Below are positions 13,201-25,200 of a stretch of 64,000 nt of DNA, in pieces. Both the position numbers and the translations under genes were made by a program. The stretch is taken from positions 2,487,514-2,551,513 of the forward strand of contig NW_017802935.1 of the NCBI RefSeq assembly GCF_001625305.1. Direction: 5' to 3'. This DNA is from Branchiostoma belcheri. Taxonomy: Eukaryota; Chordata; Leptocardii; Amphioxiformes; Branchiostomatidae. The notes beneath the pieces were generated by a model. That model was not told where the DNA came from. It searched no databases and saw only the letters and a program-made list of their open reading frames with translations. Every line of letters begins with the position of its first letter. The stretch's first letter is position 1.

Positions 13201-16200
13201 GTGATTCAGCCCTTGTTTCTTTCTTTTCCTCAAAAATGAGTCAGGTTCTATTTTTACTTTTTTGTGTGAAACCTCACAGATACACACAGGTGTTCTTGGT
13301 TTGAGCAAATTTTTGAATTGCCTGGCACTGTGTTATGAAGTAATTTGTTTGGTATGACTCATGAGTCATGCTATGGTCTGACAGTCAGCTGAGTAGGCTA
13401 ATTTTAAAGGTTGCTGACCCAGAATGACCCTAAATTCCACACCCTAATTGTATGAATGACCTCATTAGAAATGGTTCTGAGAACTCCAAGAGATGTCCAT
13501 CCTGGTTCATAATTGATTCAGTTATAATACTTTAACCTTTAGCATACTGTAAGTTTTTGGTTAAAATATTTTGTGAAAATACAGAAGATATGTTCTTGTG
13601 TTGTACTATATACTTTCAATTCCTTATTTCAAATAGATATTCAAGTCCAAAATGTCCTAGTTTCTTACTATACTTATGATATCCAGATAACATAATTTTA
13701 TCCCACCCTGTTTGGAATTATGGCATCTCCCGTTGGATGCACATCATTTTGCCATATTTGTATGATTCATGTTGTGTAATAAATGATTATTAGAATTATT
13801 ATTCAAGTCCAAGTAGGCAAATACAGGATGGCAGTAGGGATTCCCCCCTAAAAATCTGTCATGTTAATCTGTTTATTCACATTGTACAAGGACAATCTAC
13901 CAGAATCAGTAGCGATCCATTGTGGGCTGGCCTAAAACATAATTTTTTTTATCTACTGCATTATGTATCCATTTATTTTCCCCATGGGGAATATAGGAAT
14001 GAGCTGGAATGAAGAATTATCATAATCAAGGCATTATGAAAGATGTTAATGTACAAATCAAGTAGTCAATGGTATGGATGTATGGGTTTTGGGTGGCAAT
14101 CATGTGGAATTAATAATTAGAATGTCAAAATGTGTATATGTGTATGTGTACATTGTATATATATATACATATATGTATGTATGTGTGTATGTGTATATTT
14201 TGAGTTCACTTGTATATGTGAATAGTTATATATAACTGGTATTACATGGCAGCAATGGTATTTTCCTTACAATACAGCTTTGATCTATTATTTATAAACT
14301 GGCCCTGCACTTTTATGCATTTTTGCTGTGTCAGCCAGGTACATTGTATTTAATAGGAAGTTACAGTACATGGATTATCCACATATAATGTGATTTTTGA
14401 ATTAGTATCCCACGATAGACAGCCTTCTCAAAAAAATTTAGAGTAGGTGGCTGATAAGAAAAAGTAGCAGGCGAGCCACGAAGTGGCTCGAAGCGAGCCG
14501 CGCAGCGGCTCGCAGGGGGAGGGTACGGGAGGGGGGTGGCCCCCCTCCTGTTGGGGGGGTCCGGGGGGCCTCCCCCGGAGGAAATCGTAAAAATTAGACC
14601 CCTAAACATCGTTTTTGGTACATTCTGAGCAGCTTTTATGGCAATCTTGTGGCTCCAAAATTTACTGTTCGTGCACAAATAATTCCGGAAAAAGGCTGTA
14701 TTAAAATTGTTTGCCACTCCGATCGTATTACGCGCGGTCCTTGCGCCCGGCCACAAAATGCAGAAAAATAAAGAAAGCATATTTAAATGTCAATTTGATC
14801 GAAAACATAATCATTGGGATGTGAAAAAATGTCACAGTTTCGCTTTTTGGAAGTTTTGTTTCTGTTTTGACGGTTTAATTCTAGCGGGGTGCGATCCATA
14901 AATGCCCTATGGAAATTCACCCCGCGTCCCGGTACACTGACTTCCGGGTTCCTTGAACAAGAAAATTACGAGAAAATGGCCAAAAATCGGCGTAGAGAAA
15001 TATACATCTTCCCGAAAATTCTTTTAATTATGTATTTCTTTAATAGGATGTTGCTTAGTAGTCGTAGAAAAAACGTAGAAAGCAGCGTAAATGTGTCTCT
15101 TCTTCACCGGCGAGAGCCTGCCGGCGAAGAAAAATCTTCCCGCGCTGCCGGCTGCTGGCCACATCGCTTATCCAATCAGAACGCAGGTCATGTGAGGTGA
15201 ACCAATCAGAGCGTCGATCGCATGCTGCTACTTAATATTCATGACAAGATGGCGCCTGAAAGCTCCTGTTTTTGTACGTGTGCGTGTTTTTATTCCGGGG
15301 TTTTGACGCTGATTTTTGGCTAGCCGTGATTAAGCTACAAATGCCACACTAGTGGAGACAACAGATGAGTGATCATTTTACGATCGACAAGAACTTTTGA
15401 TGAATGAAACAGCTGTGAAATCTCGCTGATGGCGATTTGTTTTTGAAAATTTGTCTCTGTGTATGAAAGATATGAACACGCTTCTATACATGTCTTGATA
15501 TTTTTTGACGTGATTTGTACTAGTTATTTGTAGCAGGAATGTTACTAGTGCCGGGAGAAGTTGGGAAGGTAGCGGCTTGATAAATTTTCGTGAGCAACGA
15601 GTTTACGAAGCAAGTTCCGCCTAGCTCGAGCGATACAGCTCCGCGGATACAACTCGAGCCCCGAACAAGACCCTCCCCCCGTAAAATTTCGGCCGCTCTG
15701 GCCGGCCGCGGGCCGCTCGTAGAAGCAAACGCTGACTCGTGCATTAGAAATCTACACAGGAGGCTAAGAAAGAAGCAGTTTTCAGATCCAGAAAGCTAGC
15801 AGAAATTTGTCTGAAGTTCGTCAGAAGAAATGAGCCGGTGAAGTTTGTGAGAAAATGTAACGGAGCTTACTTGTTTTTCTGAAAATTTAGACGAAAGTAG
15901 CCGGCGCAAAAATTTGAAAATTTTGACGAAAGTAGCCGGCGCAAAAATTTGAGTAGGCGGCGATTTTCGCCGGTAGCCGGCTTGTTTTGAGAAGGCTGAT
16001 AGAACCTTTTAGGTACACAAATTTTGTAGATATATCTTTCACTACAATCGAGTGGACCCATCCAATGCTCTATTGTACATGTGATCAATAATAGAAAATA
16101 GAAAATTCTGGCAAAGGGAATTGATTTGAGGCATGTTCAAAGCAGTTTTAGACAGTTATGGACAGGTGGAGTTAAGAAAGGATTACCCTGGGTATTTGTA

Positions 16201-19200
16201 CATTCAAATTACAAAGGCAGTGAACAATATATACCTGCAAATTTCAACTTCCACTTAGTTAGACTTCACAATGCTCCTGCATATAGCTCACTGCTACCAT
16301 CTGTGCTACTATATATTCTGGTTGATATACAACAGCAACAAAATGAACAGTGTTGACAAGGTCTTGATCTTCCCGAGTTCTGTAATACAATCGTGATGAA
16401 ANNNNNNNNNNNNNNNNNNNNGTGCTTCAAACAGTGAGTTCACAGTAGTAGTAACACCAGCTGGCAAAATTCCACATCTCACTTGTCCAAAGTACCCACA
16501 CACCACAACTTGGCCTTGAGTTAGGAATGTTGTGTTTGTTTTGGTAGCTATTGTGTTAAAATGGACAACTTGAATGGAGAAGTTATGTCCATTCACTACA
16601 GCTGGTCACCCTATTGTCTGTATTGTACAGGCCAGGCCTGGTTGTCTACACCACTAAATACTACTCACAAAATGTGGCCCTTTTTGTGTGCTTGGGGATT
16701 TTAAACAACAATGATGTATGGTTGCTGTTTATTTTGATTGGTTATGTCATTTTGCAGCTGCCAAGTATTCTTTGTATGATTAACTCGAAATTAAGCATAG
16801 CATTAAAGTCGATGAAGGTTAGACATCCAGGTAATACGATAGCCAAAAATCAAAATCATATCCAGTTGCTTGAGTAACTGTTTTTTGGCCATAGCATTAA
16901 AGTATTGTACTTTATACCTCACCATCTTTTAAGTTTTTTTTTCTATCTCTGTGATCTTTTGTAGAATTGAATACAAGCTATCATGAACTTGGTATCAGAA
17001 GGCTGTTATGCGATTAGGGAATTTTAGCAATATTTATTTTTGCTTTTGATTCTAAAAAAGAAAATGTGAAAAACAGTTCCCATTGGGAGAAGGTTGTAAA
17101 CGATGTAAAAATACTTGACCTTGAATCCTATGTACCATTTAGCACATGTTGTTTTGTTTTTGTTGTAAGTCCAGGACACATGACATTGTCACTTGCCCCG
17201 TGTATTGTTACATTGAATAAAACATGAGGTGGCAACAGTCAATGATTTGAAAATATGTGAACTGTTTTCAGTCCAAAGTGCAATCATTCCTGTAGTTGTC
17301 CATGATGTCATTTCAGAAGTATGCAAAGGGTTAGTACATTATGTTTGGTACATTATGTATGTATGGAAGGATAAACGTTCAGTTCAAATAATACATATTT
17401 ACAAATGCAATATCAACGTATGTTATAGAGAAGGAAATATGCATGTTTTTTAAAATCTTATCTCTCATTTTTCTTCTAAGGAAAATACATTAATATAACA
17501 ATACAAGTTGATAACGGACTTACAAAAACATTACAAGGCTGCTGCCTCCCCTGACATATCTACTGGTGTGTCCCTGATTGACAGATGAGGTGGTGAGAAG
17601 TGTTTGACCCAGCAGGAGACAGGTCAGACTCTCCAAGGGGTGTGTAGGCTTTATAGGTATCTGTATAGCCTATCTAGCAGGATTCATTCAGTGTCATAAC
17701 TTGTATCCTCAGCATAGCCTCCCTAGCAGGCTTCTCCCATGTTTTGATATTCAAGAAAATGTCTTGGTTCTGTATAGTTTTCTCAATGATGAAATGATCA
17801 GAAAATTGGTATGTATCTATATATTCAGGAAATACAATGTAGCACATAATATACATATGCCCAAAATGTTGGCCACAGATCCTCTTAAGTCTTATGGAGG
17901 CTGACAGGCTATCTTGTGAACTTGTGTGCTTTATCTAACACTGTACAGAATGGTTTGATCATTTGTTGTATTAGCTATGAGACTGAGTGAGTGAGTGAGT
18001 ATATTATTACCCATGCCTCTCTGATTAATATAATATAATCGATAGAATCATAGTAACAAAATGCTGATGTGCCAAACATTTGGTTTTCTGTAATATCTAT
18101 CTATAAATCTATCATGTTCTTGATTCAGGAATGATAACGAAAGGTGGCATAAATTTTGCATCTTCTGTAAATGGAGACAAGGTGAAAAGAAAGAACCAAG
18201 GTCTTAAAAACTAATGGGATTTCTTTCTCCTCGTAAAAATAAAACCAGAAATATTGTTGTGAAGTTAGGTTTCTGGGGCAATGCTGGTGGTGTAGTAAAT
18301 TCTGTTGTTAATGCACTACTTCTACCTCTACCTGTACTTAGTGTTCTCCATAGGGACATAATGTGAGGAAAAAAATGTCTCCCCTGGCTTTGAGTTCCTG
18401 TGACTGATCATTTTCATCCAATATTTTCAGCTCAGTCATCTTTGGAACCCAGCCAATTTGCAATCAGTGTTGGAATGCAGTACAGTATATAGAAAATGAA
18501 ATTTGTAGACCTGTTTAATTTATGAAGCTGTGGCTTTGGCCACCATAGACAGAAATGATTTTGTATGCAGATCTTGGATTTACTAAAATGTTTTAAATGA
18601 GTGGTAACAATAGGTTTAATGGTCTTTTGTGAGTGCAGAATTGTTCATGGATTGTCATCACAATTGTTATTGTAATAACTCTAATAGAGTCGATCACTCC
18701 AGAGGACAATAACTAACATGAGACAATTACTGGTGCATTATGTTGAGTCTTGTTTGATAGCTTTTTAGTTATTGTCATGTACTTCAATTGTTAAAAATGA
18801 TGTCACATTAAAGATGTATTCAACTCTCCCACCATTCATATATTGGACACTCCCTACTTTGATTTTTATGACCTTCTCCAACCCCACCCGTCACATTAGT
18901 GATTCAGCCCTTGTTTCTTTCTTTTCCTCAAAAATGTCTTCATGACAATGAGTCAGGTTCTATTTTTACTTTTTTTGTGTGAAACCTCACTGACATATAC
19001 ATGTACTGCAGTGTTCTTGGTTGGAGTGAATTTTTGAATTGCCTGGCACTGTGTTATGAAGTAATTTGTTTGGTATGACTCATGAGTCATACTATGGTCT
19101 GGGAACTGAGTCTGTGGTTAATTAAATGCTCAAATTGCTGACAGTCAGCTGAGTAGGCTAATTTTAAAGGTTGCTGACCCAGAATGACCCCAAATTCCAC

Positions 19201-22200
19201 ACCCTAATGAATGAATGACCTCATTAGAAATGGTTCTTAGAAGTCCAAGAGATGTCCATCCTGGTACATAACTGATTCAGTTATAATACTTTAACCTTTA
19301 GCATACTGTAAGTTTTTGGTTAAAATATTTTGTGAAAATACAGAAGATATGTTCTTGTGTTGTACTGTATGCTTTCAATTCCTTATTTCAAATAGATATT
19401 CAAGTCCAAAATGTCCTAGTTTCTTACTATACTTATGATATCCAGATAACATAATTTTATCCCACCCTGTTTGGAATTATGGCATCTCCCGTTGGATGCA
19501 CATCATTTTGCCATATTTGTATGATTCATGTTGTGTAATAAATGATTATTAGAATTATTATTCAAGTTCAAGTAGGCAAAAAAGGGTTGCAGTAGTAGGG
19601 ATTTCCCCCTAAAAATGTGTACAGTTAATCTGTTTATTCACATTGTACAAGGACAATCTACCAGAATCAGTAGCGGTCCATGTGGGCTGGCCTAAAACAT
19701 TATTTTTTTTATCTACTGCATTATGTATCCATTTATTTTCTCATGGGGAATATAGGAATGAGTTGGAATGAAGAATTATCATAATCAAGGCATTATGAAA
19801 GATGTTAATGTACAAATCAAGTAGTCAATGTTATGGATGTATGGGTTTTGGGGTGGCAATCATGTGGAATTAATAAGTGACATGCATTATTAGAATGTCA
19901 AAATGTGTATATGTGTATGTGTACATTGTATATATATACATATATGTATGTATGTGTGTATGTGTATATTTTGAGTTCACTTGTATATGTGAATAGTTAT
20001 ACATGTATATAACTGGTATTACATGGCAGCAATGGTATTTTCTTCACAATACAGCTTTGATCTATTATTTATAAACCGGCCCTGCACTTATGCATTTTTG
20101 TGCTATGTCAGCAAGGTGTGTTGTATTCAGAAGGAGGTTACAGTACATGGATTATCCACATATAATGTGATTTTTGAATTAGTATCCCACGATTGAGCCT
20201 TTTAGGTACTCACATTTTGTAGCTACAGTATATCTTTCACTACAATCATGTGGATCCATCCAATGCTCCATTGTACATGTGATCAATAATAGAAAATAGA
20301 AAATTCTGGCCAGAGGAATTGATTTGAGGCATGTTCAAAGCAGTTTTAGACAGTTATAGACAGGTGGAGTTAAGAAAGGATTACCCTGGGTATTTGTACA
20401 TTCAAATTACAAAGGCAGTGAACAATACCTGCAAATTTTAACTTCCACTTAGTTAGACTTCACAATGCTCCTGCATATACTATATAGCTCACTGCTACCA
20501 TCTGTGCTACTATATATTCTGGTTGATATACAACAGCAACAAAATGAAGAGTGTTGACAAGGTCTTGATCTTCCTGAGTTCTGTAATACAATCGTGATGA
20601 AACATTGGACAGACTGGCTCTGGGTACACCAGCTTCATTTGTCTCTGGTCCCAGACACTTGATTAGGCTACGGACAGACGGATCACGTTTGATTATATCA
20701 GCTATTGATCTACAATTCTACAGTCAGTTTGTGTTAAGATTATTATGTAGAGAGCCCTTTTAGTTTCATCAGTTGATATGAAAATTGATGTATTCAAAAT
20801 ACATTTTAGTTGAAAGCTACATGTACATGCTGGGCTTTGTATTGTATCTTTGATATGTCGTAATATTCAATATGCCTTGTATTCTAATAGCTATGCATAT
20901 GATAATGTATGTACAGTATAAAAATGTCATTTCAGACTAATTTTCATTGTTATTTCAAAGATGTGAAGTATAGCAAGTAGAAATATTAATCTTTTTTCAA
21001 AAGAAGAGTACTAAGTACGGTTTTACCACCTCAGTTCGATCATATCACATGTAATCCTCTTTGTATTTAGTCTTCAGGGTATGATTATGGAATAAATATT
21101 ATCTGATAAGGAAGGCTATGATTTCTGTTTAGTAGTAATTTTTGATCCTCATCGGGAGTGACTAGCCACGTCCAGCCTGGCAGACATACATGTACTGTGG
21201 TAGGGACATGAATCACCATGTAGAGTAAGATTGCCACTGACAGCTGAAATCCTATGACGTATTATTGGGTGGATATGTGTCAGTCTAGACAAAACAAGGT
21301 TTAGCTTCTCAAGCGCTAGAGCTTACACCTTGTCTATGGACAATTGTCACAGTTTATAAGACATTGACTATAGCAACAAAATCGTTTTACAATATAGTTG
21401 AGGGAGATTTTCTTCCAGAGCTATAGTTTAAAATCTATCAATTTGCCAAAAAGTCTGTAATATGAATAATGCACTTGGAATATTGAATATGGATGGAGAA
21501 TTATGGTAAAATACATATGTGCATTAACTTACATTTCATGATTGATAATCTGTAAGTATAAATGAATAAATTCATGCTGGAAATCTGCTGTTTTGGCTTA
21601 TTGTAACATCATGTTTTTATAATCGTCATCGTGATACCTTATGTAATTTTCATAAAATTAATTTATGTAATTTCATCAAAATATTGCTTATTCTATAGAA
21701 CCTCAGATTGGTTGGCCAAAATCCAAGTTAGGTAATTTCTTCATCCCGTGACCTTTAATTTGGAGTCTTGCAGAATGTAGAGGTCGTTCTACATTGGAGG
21801 TAAAAATGGTGGTGTGTCCATTCCTAACAGACCCCCCAGGCTGCACCTGTCAACGCTACTACCAAGGGATCAACCCCCTAAGGGGGAGGGGTCAGGGAAG
21901 GGTTAGAGCCAGATTCTCATACAATATCCTGCAGACTTAAAAATAATTGTACAGTACACTAATATAGAATTTTAACAGATAGATGTGTACATGTAGCTCT
22001 TATAAAATTCAACAACTTGAATTATGATTTTGTCTAAGAAGTGATTGTTGATTATGCTTATTGCCATTATCTATAAGATTTTAATATCTATACCTAATGT
22101 TGATGAAGGTTAGGCATCCAAGTAGTGAGATACATAAGGAATTGTTACTCGAGCAACTGTATAGATTCTGAAATTTTTAAATTTGAAAATGAGTTGCTGG

Positions 22201-25200
22201 AGTAAGAATTCCTTGTGAATCTATTGAAACTGATTCTGATCAAACTAATAAACATTCTGCTAAGGTAATTGTAATAAAAATTCTGGAGCTGTTCGCCGCG
22301 TTACTGGCCTGGACGTGTCCCAAGCCAAGCCGTGTAATTGGACGTGTTGGTAGAAATATTCACCCCGTCTTCAACCTTCGCTGGGAATATATTAGGTATT
22401 ACTTCATTACCCAGTGGACACCACATATACATGTATGTTGGGGTGCCTGCAAGGGGTTTGGTGTTAGGGCTATTGTCATCTAAGTGGATGGACTTATTAA
22501 TATTTATTGTGCTATTATCAGAAATATGCAATAATTGTGGATCACTTGCATCGATGCCTTGATTTGGAGTAAAGTGTTAGCTTAATGTAATTTGGCTGAG
22601 GTTCAAATAAAGAAAATGCTTGTAGTTCTGTGGGATTGCTTTATTATCTGTGTAGCTAATGTAGGATTAGGCCACAGTAGTTCATTTATTGGTTTGCAGA
22701 TATTGTCTTAAAAAAATTCAGCATGAGATCAAGATTAAAACAAAAGGGCTAAGAGGAAAACTCACACCTGACTATATTCACTCCCTAATACGGTATGTGG
22801 AACAATTTTCCTGATAATTTTCCATTTTCAGGTTTATCATTCAAAATCCGAGAACTGAAAAATGAAGTTGGTTGTTTCTAATGCCGTAATGGTGAATACG
22901 TCTGTAAGGTTTATGAAATTGTTCTGTAAATCATAAAACTGTGCTGTGTGTGAGTGTCATATTATATTGGTAATGGTATTATTTTTGTGATAACCCCTCC
23001 AATTGCAAATTCATGACGCTGCAAATTTGCCTTCCTTGTAGGTGTACTATGACTAAGTTGCATTATAGACTTCTTTCAACGACAAATCTAAAACACAGGG
23101 AAAATATCCCTCACACCATGAAATAAAACCACCCTGAAAGTTTGAGGATTTACAGTACACAGAGGCTCAGATGTGGATTTAGATGTAGTCCATCCAACCT
23201 AGCCTCATTACGTAGACCCAGATCACACCCAGTGGACACATTCAGCTCACTGTGGCCTCCGCACCGCAGTTAGCTGCAGTTTATTTGCGTCTTTCGCAGG
23301 CTCGTTTGTGGACTGTAAAATAGTCATTGTACTTTACTATCTGCAGGAGAGTTTTAGTGGTAATCACAGTTAAGCCGGTAGCTTACATGTAGCCTGTAGA
23401 GATGGAGTAGATGTTGTTATGCCACAGTGATTTGTTTTATCGTTTTTTAAAACATTTTCAACGAAAAAATCAGCCAGAGGTCAATGTAAAAAAATGAGGT
23501 CTTGAGATGAAAAATCACAATTTCTGATGTTCACCCCCTAAATTATACTAACTCTACATGCTTCCCAGGGAAAATGAGCAGCAAAATTCCGTCAAATGAT
23601 GGAAAGACAGATGCTAAAACATTGTTAAAAACCAACAAATTGAATTCACACGGCCTTATACATGTTGTATATACAAATGTATGGTAGGGAATGTATAAGA
23701 AGGTAGGATATCACAGGTGAAGTTATAAATGGATGATAAGCTCCGTGACATACAAGGCGTGGCACTGCATATAACACAGGGTTATATATGAATACCTTAT
23801 TGATTTTTGAGAAGGACAAAACCAAAGAGCAAAGATGTATGTCATATTGAAATGAATAGGTCTGTCTGTGGGTGGATATTTGAAAGGCGACTGATTGATT
23901 AAGTGATTTCAGTGTCTGCCCTTTTCAAGTGTCGGAATCAAAAGCCTGATGTGTATCCTCGCTATCAGCACCTATTTATTTCACATTCTAGTCTGGCTTC
24001 GCACCAAAATGCACAAGTGAGCCATTTTATAACTCTTGGAAATGACATTGCTCACATTTCAAAAAGCAAATTTTAAGTACTAGTAATAAAAAGAAATACA
24101 GATATAATAAAAACAATCTGCATCATCGGGACCCCAATAACTTTTAATTACAGATTTTTATTTTATTTTTGGTGAATGATAAGACTTATCGTACACCAAA
24201 AATAAAAATCTGTGAAACCTACCATGAGCTACAGCTATGAACACACAAACATGACTGAGAACCCTTCCACAGAAAGATAACTCCTTCGCTGGAGGTAACA
24301 ATTTGGACTGTGTCCACATTATTAGTAAATATATAACTTGGATACTATTATTGGATGTTTCATACAAAATATATTGGATGCCCCTGGACGCATTAAAAGG
24401 CGTCCGCCGCAAAAAACGGATGTCCAAAGAAGCCGTTACGTCTGTCTTGCGGGAACTCTAATTGACGGATTTGTCAAACTGTCATTCTGCCCCCCATGCA
24501 TTTTTTGTAGCCCTGGGATAGTCCTACATTGTTTTGTAAATTAGAGGTTGTTTCATGCTGTATTAAAAGGCCTGCATGGTTAATTAATAAGAAGAGGACC
24601 ACTAGTGATGAGGTAGGAGTGATACAATAGCTGCTAATGACTGCAATTAACTAGTGTCAAGTATTTGACCTAGTTCTTAATTGGTATGAGTTTTGAGATA
24701 AAATCTTTGAACCATAATTAACAAAACCTGTGAATGGAAAAACAATTGGGACCCCTTTATTATCATACCCTAAATTATGATGATTATATGTTATGCACTT
24801 GTTCCTGTATCCTTTCTAGATGACAGTTTTCATACAAATATCCTCACAACCGGTTTTGGACAGTTAGTTAAATAACGGAAGTAATTATTGGTGGGAAATA
24901 AATACTAAGAGCAACCACAATTCATACTGGTAGTTTTACATATATGGATCTCTGTATATATCTTTATTTATGGTGTCTCTACTTATATTTTTGACAAAAA
25001 AATGATAATTAAGAGTATATGGTATCTTGAAAAACATCTAGAAAATTTTTGTGGGCACGATAGGTTTGCCTTGAGATTTCACAGCGAAAACATCAAAACA
25101 CTGAAAATATTTTGAAGATCTACAGTATTTCCTCTCTTGGTTTTCTAGCATGGCTGTCATCACTCTTTTGTAGGTCAGTGGGAACATGGGGATGTAGAGA

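Larger units (their letters stand above)
9881..16401. repeat. Intron 1 segment, allelic copy A (6.5 kb)
   Basis: Starts at GTGCTTCAAACAGTGAG and ends at ACAATCGTGATGAAA, directly against the N gap. It is near-identical to 16422-20602 apart from scattered SNPs, microsatellite length changes and two large insertions (10569-11372 and 14420-15998). Without the insertions it is about 4.1 kb, like copy B. I infer two haplotypes placed in series by the assembler. A true tandem duplication is the alternative. Confidence 0.85.

Noticed and set aside
14361-14780. 139-codon minus-strand open frame
   Set aside because: It lies across the left end of the TIR element and its GC-rich palindromes. The composition (Pro/Gly runs from the hairpins) is an artefact of that repeat, with no domain-like pattern.
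15590-15799. 69-codon frame inside the 1.58-kb TIR element as a gene
   Set aside because: The basic, Pro-rich sequence has no recognisable domain and the frame is absent from the other allele. I kept the element annotation only.
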